From Antedon mediterranea (taxonomy: Eukaryota; Echinodermata; Crinoidea; Comatulida; Antedonidae), in contig NC_092680.1 of assembly GCF_964355755.1 (NCBI RefSeq), positions 8,349,001-8,413,000 of the forward strand: DNA of 64,000 bases, written 5' to 3'. The translations under genes and the position numbers were made by a program. Positions 23,750 to 35,877 of this stretch are shown here, in pieces (position 1 is the stretch's first letter; each line of letters opens with the position of its first letter). A model generated the notes under the pieces. The model had not been told where the DNA came from, made no database searches, and was given only the letters and a program-made list of their open reading frames with translations.

Positions 23750-24435
23750 AAACCAAATTAGCATGAATCACACGTTACACATTGTGGGAGCTACCCAAGA
23801 TTTGGCCCCAGCTAACGACCTGTTAACTGTTTTTACTACGTACATACGTCCAGTTTTGGAATATGCGTGTCCATTGTGGCATAGCTCATTAACCAATATC
23901 CAATGTACTAAAATTGAAAGAGTACAGAAGAGAGCTCTAAGATGTATTTACGGTGCTAAGTACATCAGTTATGAAAATGCTTTATCCATGTCTGGATTAT
24001 GTTCCCTTGAAGCCAGAAGAGATAACTTGATGATGAAATTTGGGAAGGGGCTACTACTCTCTAAACTCTATCGTTATATGCTTCCCCCTTATCGTAACCG
24101 CGGTCACAATTTGAGAAATGTTAATTTGTTGGATGCCCCCTTGTGTAAAACTAATCGTTGTAAACGCTCTACCATCCCTAACATTATTGATAGAATGAAT
24201 GAAGCTTCTAAAACTAAAACTTTGTAGGTTTTTAACATTAATAATAATTAACGAATTAGTAATTACCGCATGCTTTGGTTAAATGGGTCTTTTGGCATTT
24301 TAAAGAATTTTAACGGCTTTTTAATGATCTGATTTACTGTGTACTTGTATATATTATATTGTTGTTAGAGTCTTTAACATTTTTACTTTGTACGTTGTTT
24401 GCAGAATTTTTCAGCCGTTGGCTGCCTTCTGTTTG
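23750..24435 (+). pseudogene. 5'-truncated LINE: reverse-transcriptase C-terminal region and 3' UTR
   Basis: The frame from 23763 to the stop at 24225-24227 encodes a segment with NDLLTVFTTYIRPVLEYACP, LWHSSLT, IERVQKRALRCIYG and LPPYRNRG. This is the conserved region just after the reverse-transcriptase domain of CR1/L2/jockey-type non-LTR elements, where YIRPVLEYA.P.WH..L and ...QKRALRIIYG are hallmarks. The endonuclease and RT catalytic parts are missing, so the copy is 5'-truncated near 23750 and the ATG at 23763 is not a real start. A 3' UTR of about 200 bp follows, ending near GCCGTTGGCTGCCTTCTG. The surviving frame has no stop, so the insertion is fairly young. Confidence 0.8.
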
Positions 24436-24590
24436 TTTCATTTCATTTCATTTCATTTCATTATTTATTTGGTCTATTTAAGTATATACAAAACAAAAAA
24501 AACTGAAATTGGGGAGACCAGGGTCAACCTAAGTGAACTTAATCACTGTAGCTGAGCCGGTTGACCCAACCCCAAAGTCAGTTTACACAT
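24436..24590 (-). mobile_element. LINE 3' tail, minus strand, abutting the plus-strand LINE
   Basis: On the minus strand a 3' UTR segment (GGTTGACCCTGGTCTCCCCA) runs to AAATAAATAATG and ends in repeats of AAATG/TGAAA (plus-strand TTTCATTTCA at 24438-24460). It is convergent with the preceding LINE. Confidence 0.5.
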
Positions 24591-27316
24591 AAAAGACATA
24601 AAGACAAAATACAGTTACAGCGAATCAAAATGAATATGACTATTTATGTGTTTTTTATGAATAAATACCTATATATAATGCTTTTATTTGAATAATGTTA
24701 AGCCATGCAAACATGTTTGTTCATTACACAGTACGGTAAAGTAAAGTTTACTTGTCGAATATGTACCATATTCAACATACAGGTTTTTAAATTTGTTGTT
24801 ACTTCATTGTTAAACAAAATCAGTGATTTTCCACTTTGGAACAGTACATTCAAATACAGAACTGTATATCTACTTATAATGCAAAAAACTAAACAATACA
24901 GATGAACCGAAACAGTTCAATTCTAGAGTGCTTCTTCTCCAACGGTTATACCAGCTAAAAGACAAAGTTATTTAGGATAATTCAATATATTCAATAGATG
25001 GGTTTTGTTTTTTACTGTCAGTCTATTAAAAAAACGTAAATAGGAAAATGTTCTAAAACATATTCTTGAATAAAACATACAATAAACATAAATTAAGTTT
25101 GTTTTATACTAAGTTTACAAAATAATACATTGTATAGGGATTTTACTTTCATACAAGATCGTGACAGATGAGACCCGGTTTTGTACCGATGGGTCTTGGA
25201 ATTCTAAACTGAAATTAAATTAAATTAAACCCCATTGATTCATGTCGCATGCAAGCTGGTTCATTCAATACCAATGGGATTTGTATAATATGATATGGGT
25301 TCAATATTGACATTTAATCTACAGAATATTAAAGCCAGAGGTCTTTTAGTTTAATTTATTTCCCAAATTACATTTTGTCTTGTGTTTAACATCACCCAGA
25401 CCTTACGTGACCATCAATATGGGAAATTACTACTTGCAGTACCCCTATACGTGCAATTTAAGCTCTAAATAGTTTACCGTAAGCTTAGAGTACATTTGAA
25501 GCATTATAGTACAGTACATAGAAGAGAAGATAAAATGTGTTTTAGACTAAATACAACATATATAAGCGGAAAAGCTGCGAGACAAAGACAAATAATTTAG
25601 ATAACGAACCAAACGAACTTGTAACACTTATTCTTGCCAAATTCAAATTCTCCTAACATGAGTAATATCATTGACAATATCCAGATGCGTTGGTATTAAA
25701 AGGAAGATAATTATTCAAAAGTCATGACCCAGTAAATTTGCTTGCCAAGACTAATTTTTAAAATTGACAAACTGTTTATTGATTAATGCACTGGAAAGTA
25801 CCCTACTAAAACAACGAAACTCACATTGCTTATTTATAATTTATTTTGTCACGTTTCTATTTCTTTTTATTTGCTTTTTAGTTAAATAAATTTGAATTCA
25901 AGAATGATCGACCAATTGTAGCGCACCTTTTTTTGGGGAAAAAATATGGAGTAGGCCTAGTCACTACGTGTTTATGATTGTCAAAATCACTTTGTATTTT
26001 CTATAACCTTGTTTTTAGTTTAAAGAATTTACTTTTGGTAATGTACGGTAAATCCGATCCATATTATGTGTTATGTGTAATAGTTTCTGTAATGTAAAAA
26101 CACAATTTGTAAAAATGTCAATTCCTGACAAATTCTGCCAATATGTAAATGTAATGATACATTTTCTCTAAAAGTTACATTGAACCTCACATGGGAACAA
26201 GACTAATTATGGACAGAGACAGTCCACTTAAAAACATATTTATTCGATTGAAAACAAATTGTGTATGCATATAGTCATTTGTAAGTCAGTTAAGATTTCT
26301 GACCTTATGGAGAATAATTGTTCTCATCAAACCAATTGCAATAATAAAATAGTAATACTAAATTGCAATAGAAAATAATAATAATAATAATAATAATAAT
26401 AGGCCTACAATGGTAATACCAAATTCCACATTATGGTGCGAAGTTTCTCTTTACTTTTAGATAATAACATGTGCTCTATACAATAAATTTATAAATTATG
26501 TAATAAAATGAATACTGATTCTTTTCGTGAATAATTGCTTAAAATACATTTGAATGTATATTCCAGTCTTTGTACTTCAATTGCACCGCAGCTATCATTA
26601 TTTCCTTCCAAAAACTGTAACACAACTTTAGATGTTGATCACAACTAGGGCCTAGGTAAAGAAAGGTCGTCTGCGGTACACCATTTGTTTCCAAAAGGAA
26701 ATACTGCAGTGATTGAGAATTCTTTGACGCTTCAGTCTGTTGCTACAACCGCCCCAATACACACTATTTATACATTGAGCCTATATTTTTAATATAATAC
26801 ATTAGTTATAGTTTATGATAAGTGTGTATTTGTCTTATAACCTACAAAGGAACATCCGCAGCTGTTGCCGTTGTCACCACCAGGGCATGGTAAATGTACA
26901 TCAAAGATGACAGGAGTTGATTCACCATTAAAGTTTTACAAAGTGCTCGATAATTTCATCTGTAAAATGCTCTTTGATAGTGGATTCAATTTTCCAAAAA
27001 CACACTATCTTATAGTTTCCGTCAGTTTCGCATCATAACACGTTTAGTGGTTTAGTGTGTACTATAATCTTTCTTGGTGACACGTCGAAATATATTTACC
27101 ACATCTTTCTTTTCTTCTGCTCGGTGTCGTCAATTTTAAAGTATTTGGATATTGATAATTTCTGTCGGATTAACTCAAATTTGGCACATATTATTATAGT
27201 ATTACTGGCAAAATATAGAAATGAAAATAATTTGTTTGAATTTTGCCACGTACATTTTGGTAAACACGGCTTTTATAGTCGTAGGCCTACTTACCAAAAT
27301 TAAAACTGTTTACAAA
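24591..27316. other. Gene-free stretch
   Basis: AT-rich DNA containing an (AAT)n microsatellite at 26375-26400 directly followed by TAGGCCTA (26400), and further octamers at 25952 and 27282. No exon supported. Confidence 0.4.
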
Positions 27317-27323
27317 TTAATTA

Positions 27324-27493
27324 AACAAGGCCAACAGCCATAAGTCACGTGCTCTCAGAAAAAAATGAACTTTCAAAAAGTAATGTACATCAAAACAGTT
27401 CAAAAAGTACAGAAAGGCGATAAAACGCATAGTGATACCGGACCGACCGACAGACCGACATTGTGAACTATTGAGTCGTGTCCACGCGACTAA
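27324..27493 (-). mobile_element. AGTCGCG-family element, copy C (MITE-like)
   Basis: This is the inverted counterpart of copy B. The core 27344-27490 starts GTCACGTG and ends CCACGCGAC, with TAA on both sides (27341-27343 and 27491-27493). The flank AACAAGGCCAACAGCCATAA matches that of copy B. It includes the GCGATAAAACGCATAG and GACCGACC tracts. The minus-strand open frame across it is an artefact. Confidence 0.65.
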
Positions 27494-27575
27494 AAGCGAT
27501 AAAACGCATAGTGATACCGGACCGACAGACCGACCGACCGACATAGTGAACTATTGAGTCACGTCCACTAAAAAT
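27494..27575 (-). repeat. Partial AGTCGCG-family copy abutting copy C
   Basis: GCGATAAAACGCATAGTGAT, a GACCGACC tract, ATAGTGAACTATTGAGT and CACGTCCACTAAAAA repeat the 5' half of the family. The terminal hairpin is degraded, with part of one arm missing. Confidence 0.65.
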
Positions 27576-29606
27576 AATAATAAATAATTGGAAATAAGTT
27601 TAGTTTTGTAGAATATTATTTGATCTGTAGCCTTTATAAATCTTTGAAATTGGTAGATTTTTAAAAGATATTTGCTATTTCTTCTAAAAATCAAGAAACA
27701 TTGAAACTGAACCTGTTTAAAAACTGCATTCCGATGCCTAGAATGCAGTTGTTTAAACAAATAATTACGCGTTTCCGATAGGATAGTCCTGGTGTTTGTA
27801 AATTCCTTTGGTTGTGTACTTTGTAACATGGATTATTAATTAATAGTTGTAATGAATGAACATGACTGGAGGGTCAGGACAGAACATCCATCGAAATAAT
27901 GGAAACATCAAGAGATTTATGATTAATTGTAAATACAGTTTCCTGGCTATGCGGACTTGTCACTGTTAGTTTAAATATCTGGAAATGATGCAAGCCACCA
28001 TGTTTAGAAATTTACAGTCACAGGTGCAACATTTTTTTCATGATGATGAGGAAATTGTTTCAACTGGACTTTGCTAGTAAAGTCTAAGTGGAATTTGTTA
28101 TCGGGAGATATCAGGTTGAATACATTAAGTGCTTTAAAAACTTTCGGGACTTTACATAACAGACACAATAAATATTTGATGATTGTAAACTTTTAAAAGA
28201 AAAAATGTTACGAATTAAAAAACACATTCGTAGGTATATAACAAATATTGGACAGATTTTACGTGTTCTATAAACTTGGTTTTCATCCATAACAGACACA
28301 ATACATTAGGCCTACGGTATTATATAATATGACTGCACAGATTCAATGTTTCTATCAATACTGTACTGATGAATTACGAATTAAATATTTAATGGAAAGA
28401 AAGAGTTTAATTTTAATTTGATTATAGACATTTGAAAATAAACATGCATGGCACATTTTGGAAAAAAAATATTGTATCTAACTCTAGTTTATAATAGATA
28501 AATATAATTATTACTATAGGCCTAAACTTAAAGGGTTTTTAATGGGTACTGACGCCTTTCAAAAATCCTTTAGGGCTATCGATTGACAGTTTCATTAAAC
28601 TGATAGATGACTCAGATTAACTCTATTATTTAATTAACAAATCCCTTACCCACCCATAAAAGTATGTTTTCTTTGCTAATTTACTAATCTTGTTGATCTC
28701 TTTAAATTAACTTTATAATATAGCAAGTAGCTTTATTGCCATGTCAATCATCTTCGACTGACGCCTGATGCCTAATTTCAAACTTTCAAATTTCATGACA
28801 AACAGCTGGAGAATTTCCCTTACGCGGTGACAACCAGAGCCAATAAGGCTGGAACTCTTAATTTCATGTACCGTATGCTTTACAATGTTTACCAGCCTAT
28901 GTTTGCCATATCATAAGAATTTTCAAACATTTTTACCGTATACGTTGGAATGGTAACATTTTTCAAATTCTATCATAATGAATTCTTGACACGCTGACCT
29001 CTTCGCCCTTTCACTATTCATAACCAATTCTCCATGAAATAGCGGAAAGCGTTGGACATAGCGGTTGACTCCTGGTCAATGGCCATAGTCGACACTGTAA
29101 CCTGACGTCAAGGAAAGGCGTGATACCGTATATGCGAATTGATTCTTTTTGACAGATATGACAAGGTTTAACTGTCCTAAAACCACGGTCAAAGTTTGCC
29201 CCGTCTGAATAGAGTTTCTTATTTTAATTGTATACAAACTGTGTACTTTCAAACGATTCCATGTTGCTTAGGTTCCAGTGTTTATGTGTTGGAACCTACA
29301 GTTATATTCCCATTATGTATCTGCTTTGTGATGATAATTAGTTTAAATCGATTGATTAACTTATTGAACAAAATGTAAACATCAAACATTATCTAAATTC
29401 CGAATGTGTTATATGAATCAATCTTCCAACGTTTTCTTTCAATTTTTTCAGAGACTACATATTTATTTTATGATTTGTTTCCCATTCAGAAGTTATATAC
29501 ATTCTTGTTTTTTTTTTCAACTACGCGAGAGTTACGATACTCACTTTCAAATTAATTTTGTCGAATTAGGTTTGGGAATGGTCACTGTTTCTCGAAAACA
29601 TTGTGG
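27576..29606. other. Gene-free stretch
   Basis: No exon supported. TAGGCCTA occurs at 28307 and 28517; TGACGTCA at 29103-29110. Confidence 0.4.
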
Positions 29607-29861
29607 TAAAGCCGATTTTCCACTCAGCGAATTTGTTTGCGTGAATCGAAGCGTCAGCTGCATATACGCATGCGTATTAATGTTTCCATCTTCCAAATCC
29701 CTCTCTGCGACGAAGCTTCAGTTGCTAGCTGGAATTGTTTCTACTTTTTGCGAAGCGAAGGAAATGAATTATGTCGACCATTGAAAGCGGAAGCGGGATT
29801 TTTTTTAATGCGAAACGTTGGGTTGGCGCGAGTAAATTCGCCTAGTGGAAAACCGACTTAA
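29607..29861. mobile_element. 249-bp MITE with TAA target duplication
   Basis: The element (29610-29858) begins AGCCGATTTTCCACTCAGCG and ends in the near-complement CGCCTAGTGGAAAACCGACT. TAA flanks both sides (29607-29609, 29859-29861). Inverted similarity continues inward as GCGAATTT...CGCG. A perfect 14-bp palindrome ATACGCATGCGTAT lies at 29664-29677. A 3-bp TAA target suggests PIF/Harbinger. The overlapping open frames are not genes. Confidence 0.7.
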
Positions 29862-30107
29862 ATGTATTGATCATTGGACATTATGAACGATGCAAGCCAT
29901 GTAGCATTACAGGAAACGACACGTATATTGGAATTTTTCTTGGTGCATGTATAAAATCAAATGTAATATGTCAGATTGGTTACTCATTTAACCTCAATGT
30001 ACAGGACCTTTGTAGAGTAGAGAGAACAAGATTCCTCTAATTCTGAATACGAACGTTATTTTTATTTTATTATCAACTTAGAGTAATTAATTATGATTTT
30101 TTAATTT

Positions 30108-30230
30108 CCAATTCAATTCAATTCAATTTAATACCAGTGAGTTTTTTTAATTAATTTGTTTTTCAAGGCTCAGTATCCTTGTACTTTGAGTACACCTTCA
30201 TCTGAAATAAAATCCTCTGGTAATTCCTGC
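30108..30230 (-). mobile_element. Possible LINE 3' tail, minus strand
   Basis: Plus-strand CAATTCAATTCAATT at 30111-30125 is the complement of an (ATTGA)n tail like that at 4331. The minus strand before it contains GATGAAGGTGTACTCAAAGT and AAGGATACTGAGCC, resembling a LINE 3' UTR. Boundaries are uncertain. Confidence 0.35.
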
Positions 30231-31629
30231 TTTATGGAGAAGAGAGACAAACTTTCAATCAGGGAAGAGTGTCACTCTTCCCTATTTTCAATGACTTGAT
30301 ACATATTATTCCGGGCCGATATAGCTAGGTCCCTATAGTAGCAGTAATCCCCCTCCCTAATTAATAATCTTACATATTTTTATAATTCATAAAACAATTA
30401 CAATAATTACTACGATATGATAATGTTACAATTTCAAATTATTAGGTGACTTCAAAGTTTTAGGTGAGTTTTTTTTTTCTACTTAAAAAAAAACTCCGCT
30501 TCACATGCCTAAGGCCCGGCGGATTAGTCCAACTTCGAAGTTGGTCTAGACATCGACATCTTTAGAAATATTCTATATTTGTTCCTAATTTTCTGACGTA
30601 ATAAATTAAAATTCTTAAAATTGAGGGCGCTAAACATAATAATAACGAGATCGAATACAGGTGACTTACGCCAGCGTTCGATTCCCGCAAACTTTTTATT
30701 TCGCAGCCTAAAATCCTCTTCCTGGAACCAACCCGCGGCCCAAGTTCCAAGCAGCTAGACCAATGTAATAATGAATGATAGTCCATCATATCACACCTCA
30801 GCCCCACCATGGTTAAATATTATACTATATGGACTTCAGATCACCGGAAATTGCATTATAATTTATTTTTTGGGGAGGTAAATAATCTTGCGTTGATGAT
30901 CCTGAATAAATCAGCGCAGTCCCTTTATAACGAGCACAAGATATGTCAGAATTTTGCGGCGATCGAAACTTTAGCCACACATACAAGTCCGTCTCAACCC
31001 ATCCGCCATGGTTGGAGCTGAGATAAGAACAATTGTTTTTAGGATTATGGACCTGTTAGGTCTCTGGGAAATTGCATTTAATTGTTTGAAGGGTAACAAT
31101 TCCGCTGATCCACCGAAAAACTCAGCGGGGTTTTACCTCGTTTTTTACCTTTTAAAAAATTGTATGTCACGTCGTCAGAGTTCACACAGGAATGTACATT
31201 ACATTTTGTGATCGAAACAAGTCGCACACATTTTCAGCAACATAAACCATGTTAAAAGGCGCTTATGACTCTAAATTATCGGGTTTTTTTTTTCAATTTC
31301 TCCATGACGGTCATGCATATTTATGATGTAACGATGAATTACGTTATACCAGATGGTGGTCGTGCCCACAGATGGTTCTCGAATGCACAGTCATTTCAGC
31401 GTAAAAAAAATTGGAGATTTCAAATGTACGTATCGCAGGAGGTCTATAATACATAGACACGGTTTAAACTAAAATTAGCACCCTGAGAATTCATCCATTC
31501 ATCGCTAAGGAATACGTTTGTTGTATAAACGTATATTAAATCAAAACATTATGATGCTGTACTCGAGCTGTTTTTTCAACTATTAAAAACAATTATCGTA
31601 GAAGGAGATAGGTAAATGCAAAGCATCCT
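30231..31629. other. Gene-free stretch with two palindromes
   Basis: Contains an A/T hairpin (GAGTTTTTTTTT with AAAAAAAAACTC, 30466-30495) and a perfect 16-bp palindrome CCAACTTCGAAGTTGG (30529-30544). CTCAGC-CCCA-CCATGG at about 30797 has an inverted partner at 31005-31021. A B-box-like GCGTTCGATTCCCG at about 30673 lacks a partner A box. Confidence 0.35.
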
Positions 31630-32425
31630 CGTATTATTATCGCCGTGGCTAAAGATACGGTACCGTATTCTAACTTCTGTTTACTAAAGGTACGGTAAAA
31701 TTGCATTACGTCATTAACCAGCCAATGGGGTGTGACGTCATCGTATAAGGACTTTGGATTTTTTTCATATCGCGAAAACAGTGATCAACCGCATTTTCTT
31801 TATGTTTCATTTATCGCTATTATCGCCGTCGTGTGTGACAAAAACTAAATGTAGCCTACGTCTGTTATTATTATTGAAAAGCCAAAACATGTTGATTTTA
31901 ATTCTAGAATACAGAAAACCGTTTCAAAAGAGGCCTAGGCCTACTTACTACGTACCTCATTATATGAGTTTGTTTGTTTGTGTAGAGGGAAAGCGATGCC
32001 AGGCTGGGGGCCAGCTGCATGTGTGCGCTGATTTCTGTGACTCAGACCTGGGGCTACTGTCTAAAAATCATAGTATTTGAGGGCCCCTTTATTGTCCGCA
32101 TTTGCTTGTTGTTTGTGGTCACCATTGTAAACAAAGTTTAATAAAAAATATAGGCCTAAAGGCCATTTGGAATAAAAATAAAACCCTCCGATCAGCGCAC
32201 ACACATCCATGCAGCCTGGCGCCGCCGACAGGAATTGTCTACATACAACCAAAGATAGTGCACTATCTTTGATACAACAGACGCGATATGAAAAAAAATC
32301 GAAAGTCCTGTCACACACGTACCAGCACCATATTGGCTGATTATGACGTAATGCAATTTTACCGTACCTTTAGTAAACAGAAGTTAGAATACGGTACCGT
32401 AACTTTAGCCACAGCGTATTATTAT
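31630..32425. mobile_element. 774-bp palindromic DNA transposon with 11-bp target duplication
   Basis: CGTATTATTAT occurs at 31630-31640 and 32415-32425. Between them, the left end (GTGGCTAAAG then TACGGTACCGTATTCTAACT from 31645) is matched in inverted orientation at the right end (to 32412), with only a few differences over about 80 bp. Inverted similarity then continues inward (TTTTTTTCATATCGCG near 31765 and its complement near 32285). Even the middle is partly paired (GCCAGGCTG...CAGCTGCATG near 32000 with CATGCAGCCTGGC near 32208). Long inverted termini with a 9-11 bp duplication point to Mutator-like elements. The 108- and 85-residue frames inside share no transposase feature, so it is non-autonomous. 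Confidence 0.7.
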
Positions 32426-32490
32426 ACGTCAATTTGGGACTGCTAGTAATTTTCCAAAATACGTCAACTTGAGGGCGGCAAACTTGTTTC
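32426..32490 (-). repeat. Inverted outlier of the 53-bp minisatellite
   Basis: The plus strand reads ACGTCAATTTGGGACTGCTA, TTTTCCAAAATACGTCAACT and TGAGGGCG. This is the reverse complement of the array segment at about 33415-33475, which shares the AATTACGGTACTAGCGGTCC variant. It directly abuts the right end of the 774-bp element. Confidence 0.7.
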
Positions 32491-33169
32491 CAAAATACAA
32501 GAGCCTTTCCAAATGTGTCATTGAGAGTGTAAGGTAAAATTACAATTTAATGTATTTCTTAGAGAGTAAAACAAACAAGTAAATTTTAGTTATAAATGAA
32601 ATTATTGGAAGGCAGAATTTTTTGTAAATAAAATGTCATAGAGTAGCCAATTATTATTTTTCAATGTAATCATTTATTACTGAATGAAAACAAATATATG
32701 CCAACATCAGTCAATAGACACAGTGCCTATAACATACGTTACTAATGTCTGAACGATGTACGATTGCATTGCCAGACGTAGCTAGTTTAAATGAGGCATA
32801 AACCGGCTACAAAAACAACATGTACAAGTATAGTCATAGGTGTGTGTTATATATTTGATGATCTACAAAATTGATATTTTTCCCGAGCTCGACAGACAAA
32901 CATCGCTTTCAATTTAATGTACTTATGGTCTAATACAAGTTACCTAATCTGAATTCTAACACAATAGTTAGTTTATATAATTAAAATAATAAAAAGGTAT
33001 ATGGTATTGTAATTAAAATAATATCAATAATTGGTTAGAAGAAGTAAAGTAATTATTTTTTTACACGAAAACGTCGGCAAAATACCCATAGTTAAAACAG
33101 TTAGTTAAAGTTCAAAATGGTTAGGTTAAGCGAGAGAGATCTAAATGTAATTTTATAGTATTTTTGAAA
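32491..33169. other. Gene-free spacer
   Basis: AT-rich DNA between the inverted outlier and the main array. Nothing else was recognised. Confidence 0.4.
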
Positions 33170-33795
33170 AGCCTCGCGTTTTGAAGTTTCGAAGATTTTT
33201 TTGGAAAATTCGCGTATTTTGGAAAACTGTGACTTCAAGTTGGAGGGTATGTCGGATATCTTTCTTATTGTAGAAAATTAATAGCGCTACAAAACTTGTT
33301 TTAAGTTGGATAATTTTCCTAATTTTAGAAAATTAATAGTAACCTCAAGTTGAAGTATTTTGGAACAAGTGCCACAACAATTATATTGGAGAAATTGCGT
33401 ATTTATGGAAATAATTAGCGCCCTCAAGTTGACGTATTTTGGAAAATTACGGTACTAGCGGTCCCAAATTGACGTATTTTGGACAAATCGCGTATTTTGG
33501 AAAATGAATAGCGCCCTCAATTTGACGTATTTTGGACAATTTACGTATTTTGGATAATTAAGTTGACGTATTTTTGGAAAATTACAAGCGGTTCCAACTT
33601 GACGTATTTTGGACAAATCGCGTATTTTGGAAAATGAATAGCGCCCTCAAGTTGACGTATTTTGGACAATTCGCGTATTTTGGAAAATGAATAGCGCCCT
33701 CAAGTCGACGTATTTTGGAAAGACTCGCGTATTTTGGATTAGTATAGCGCCCTCAACTTGACGTATTTTGGAAAAAATTCTGCGTATTTTGGACT
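33170..33795 (+). repeat. 53-bp degenerate minisatellite
   Basis: About ten units of TAGCGCCCTCAAGTTGACGT-ATTTTGGACAATTCGCGTAT-TTTGGAAAATGAA are arrayed, the central ones most regular (starts 33639 and 33692, 53 bp apart). A 130-bp higher-order block is visible (33509 to 33639) in which a unit with the GCGGT[CT]CCAA variant alternates. Units decay towards the left. Confidence 0.8.
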
Positions 33796-34290
33796 GATGT
33801 TCACCAACCCTATTGTATTATTGTGTGCAGGTATTTTTCATCATCGACATCCATTAGACACGATCGTAAAAACACCCCTGTTTGGAGCAAATCGTTGAAC
33901 CTAAATTCGTTTTAATCGTCAATAAATGATTATCTAACTCAACTTAATTAGTAAACAGGGTTTCATTAGGTGGTTAAAACCAGTGCCGAACGTATAAACC
34001 AACTTTATATCCATCGAGTAAGTAACGCGCGATTTACCAAATTTTGCTCTTACGTAAATTTATATATAAGAAGCACGTGCAAATCAATTGTCAGCTAATT
34101 TAATTAGCTAAACTACAGTACATAACAGACGGAAAACTGAATCCAATCATAATCTCTTATCATTTAACTTTATAAAACTATTGGAGGCGCTATACCTTGA
34201 CATTTAAACCCGTGTCGTGTGTTGCATGTGTTTTTGTTTTGTTTTTGTACAAGAAAATGAAATTGGTAAACGCAGTTTTGGTTATAAATC
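33796..34290. other. Gene-free stretch
   Basis: No feature recognised. Confidence 0.4.
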
Positions 34291-34299
34291 TTTAGTCAG

Positions 34300-34900
34300 T
34301 CCTAGGGCCTATGTAGTTTTACAGAATATTAACGGACTATGCCTTACCACTTGAAACCTTACCTGGTGACTCTAGAGGCTTAGCCTAGGCCCTATGCTAG
34401 CCTACTTAGAGTATAGTAGGGGAATCCGTATAGTAGTAGGCTAGGATAGGCCTATATGCCTCACCAACTGTAGCGCTGGCCTAGGCCTAGCCTAGGCCTA
34501 GCCAGTAGAAAGAGTATTTAAGCCTACAAACGTGAACTTACTGAAACTTGGCTAAGCTACTTACTCCTCTTCTGTTTATACTAGGCCTAGCTAGCCTAGG
34601 CCTAAAGCAGCATCTCTAATGCCAGCCTAGGTAGGGCGATAACTAAATATATACTATAGTAGTACTGTAGTAGAGTAGTCTAGAAATTCCCAACTAGCGA
34701 GTGTAGGCCTAGTGAGACTCTAGGCAGGGACAAGACTGATTATGAATTACAGTATTTGTTTGTGTTGTAGCCTCCTGACTATAAGAAAGAGTCTAGCCAA
34801 AGCCAAGGGATGGGTACGACAACACATTGACTACCACCATCTTTAGCCGACTGCGCTATATGCCACAACAAAATGTTGAATGCTAGGCCTACTGTATACT
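34300..34900. repeat. TAGGCCTA/CCTAGG-rich block
   Basis: Seven exact TAGGCCTA octamers (34447, 34482, 34493, 34582, 34597, 34704, 34884) and many AGCCTAGG/CTAGGCC variants are packed into 600 bp. A smaller cluster of the same words lies in the foldback spacer at 13470-13600. It is not a regular tandem array; spacing varies. Confidence 0.6.
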
Positions 34901-35732
34901 ACATGTTACTGTACTGTACATCACCTTCACCTTTCCATACTTATTATATGCTATTAAGTAGTTCTAATTCCTTATACAGTACATAAGGAACAAATCCAGA
35001 GTTTAAAATTAAACCATTTTAACAAAGTGCCTGCAGGCCTAGGTTTAAATATATATAATATATATATCCCCAGGCTACTACTATGCCTATTAGCGCCCCA
35101 TGGCTTTTTAAAAAAGAATAATTTATTAATATATCCACGCATCGTATGGCAGTATCATTTTTTCTTTCTTGACCAGTCAACATTTCTCACCATTTTCCTA
35201 TATGGATGTTTTTGTTTATGTTATGAGGGCTGGAGGCATAGATTTATCATGTAGATTACATTTACGTGTAGACGTAGCCACTGCATTATTTAATGTTATC
35301 TCTTAATACATATTTATTATTATGACTGATTAACATTGGAAATTAGGCAATAAAGGATCCAAAACATCATCCCCCTTTCAACCTCATACGACCTATAGTT
35401 TTATTTTCTTCACAATAGCAATTTTATATTTTTACCAAAGTTAGTGAACTAGTACATTTTCATGTTACTGACCTGAATTATATCATCTCATATTTCAGCT
35501 TCAAATTACAATGTGCAATACTATTTTTTCCTATTTTTATTATTGATAAATTTTTCCAATAATTCTTAGTTTCTTAAAAAAAAAGTCTTTACATCCAAAT
35601 AACTAAACATTTTTAACAACAAAATATGAGTACTCAGCTGTAGATTTCAAATGTCTTGATCAATATTTGTATAAACACTTATTATTTATGACAAAAGTTC
35701 ATGTTTTAGAAGGAGGATATACATTATATTCC
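34901..35732. other. Gene-free stretch
   Basis: No exon or repeat boundary recognised. Confidence 0.4.
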
Positions 35733-35877
35733 TAAAGCTCTGTCTACACTATCAAACTATTTTAACAAAAAAAGTGTGATTTTCCCAAATATGGTAGTGA
35801 TATGACATCATCATGTCCATATATGGGCACATCACACTTTTTGTCACATAATGTTTGATAGTGTAGACAGAGCTTTA
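35733..35877. mobile_element. 141-bp MITE, AAGCTCTG family, copy 2
   Basis: Element 35735-35875 has terminal inverted repeats AAGCTCTGTCTACACTATCA and its complement, and TA on both sides (35733-35734, 35876-35877). The interior matches copy 1 (CAAATATGGTAGTGATATGA, CATCATGTCCATAT). Confidence 0.8.

Noticed and set aside
27317-27544. 75-residue minus-strand frame
   Set aside because: Same repeat family read in one frame; matches the frame at 5880 because of the repeat.
29404-29861. 126- and 74-residue frames
   Set aside because: They overlap a 249-bp MITE with inverted termini and have no family features.
30562-30810. 82-residue minus frame and B-box-like GTTCGATTCCCG
   Set aside because: No A box, no stem and no family features; too weak to call a SINE or a gene.
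31754-32318. Frames of 108 and 85 residues inside the 774-bp element
   Set aside because: They face each other on opposite strands of a palindrome and lack transposase motifs.
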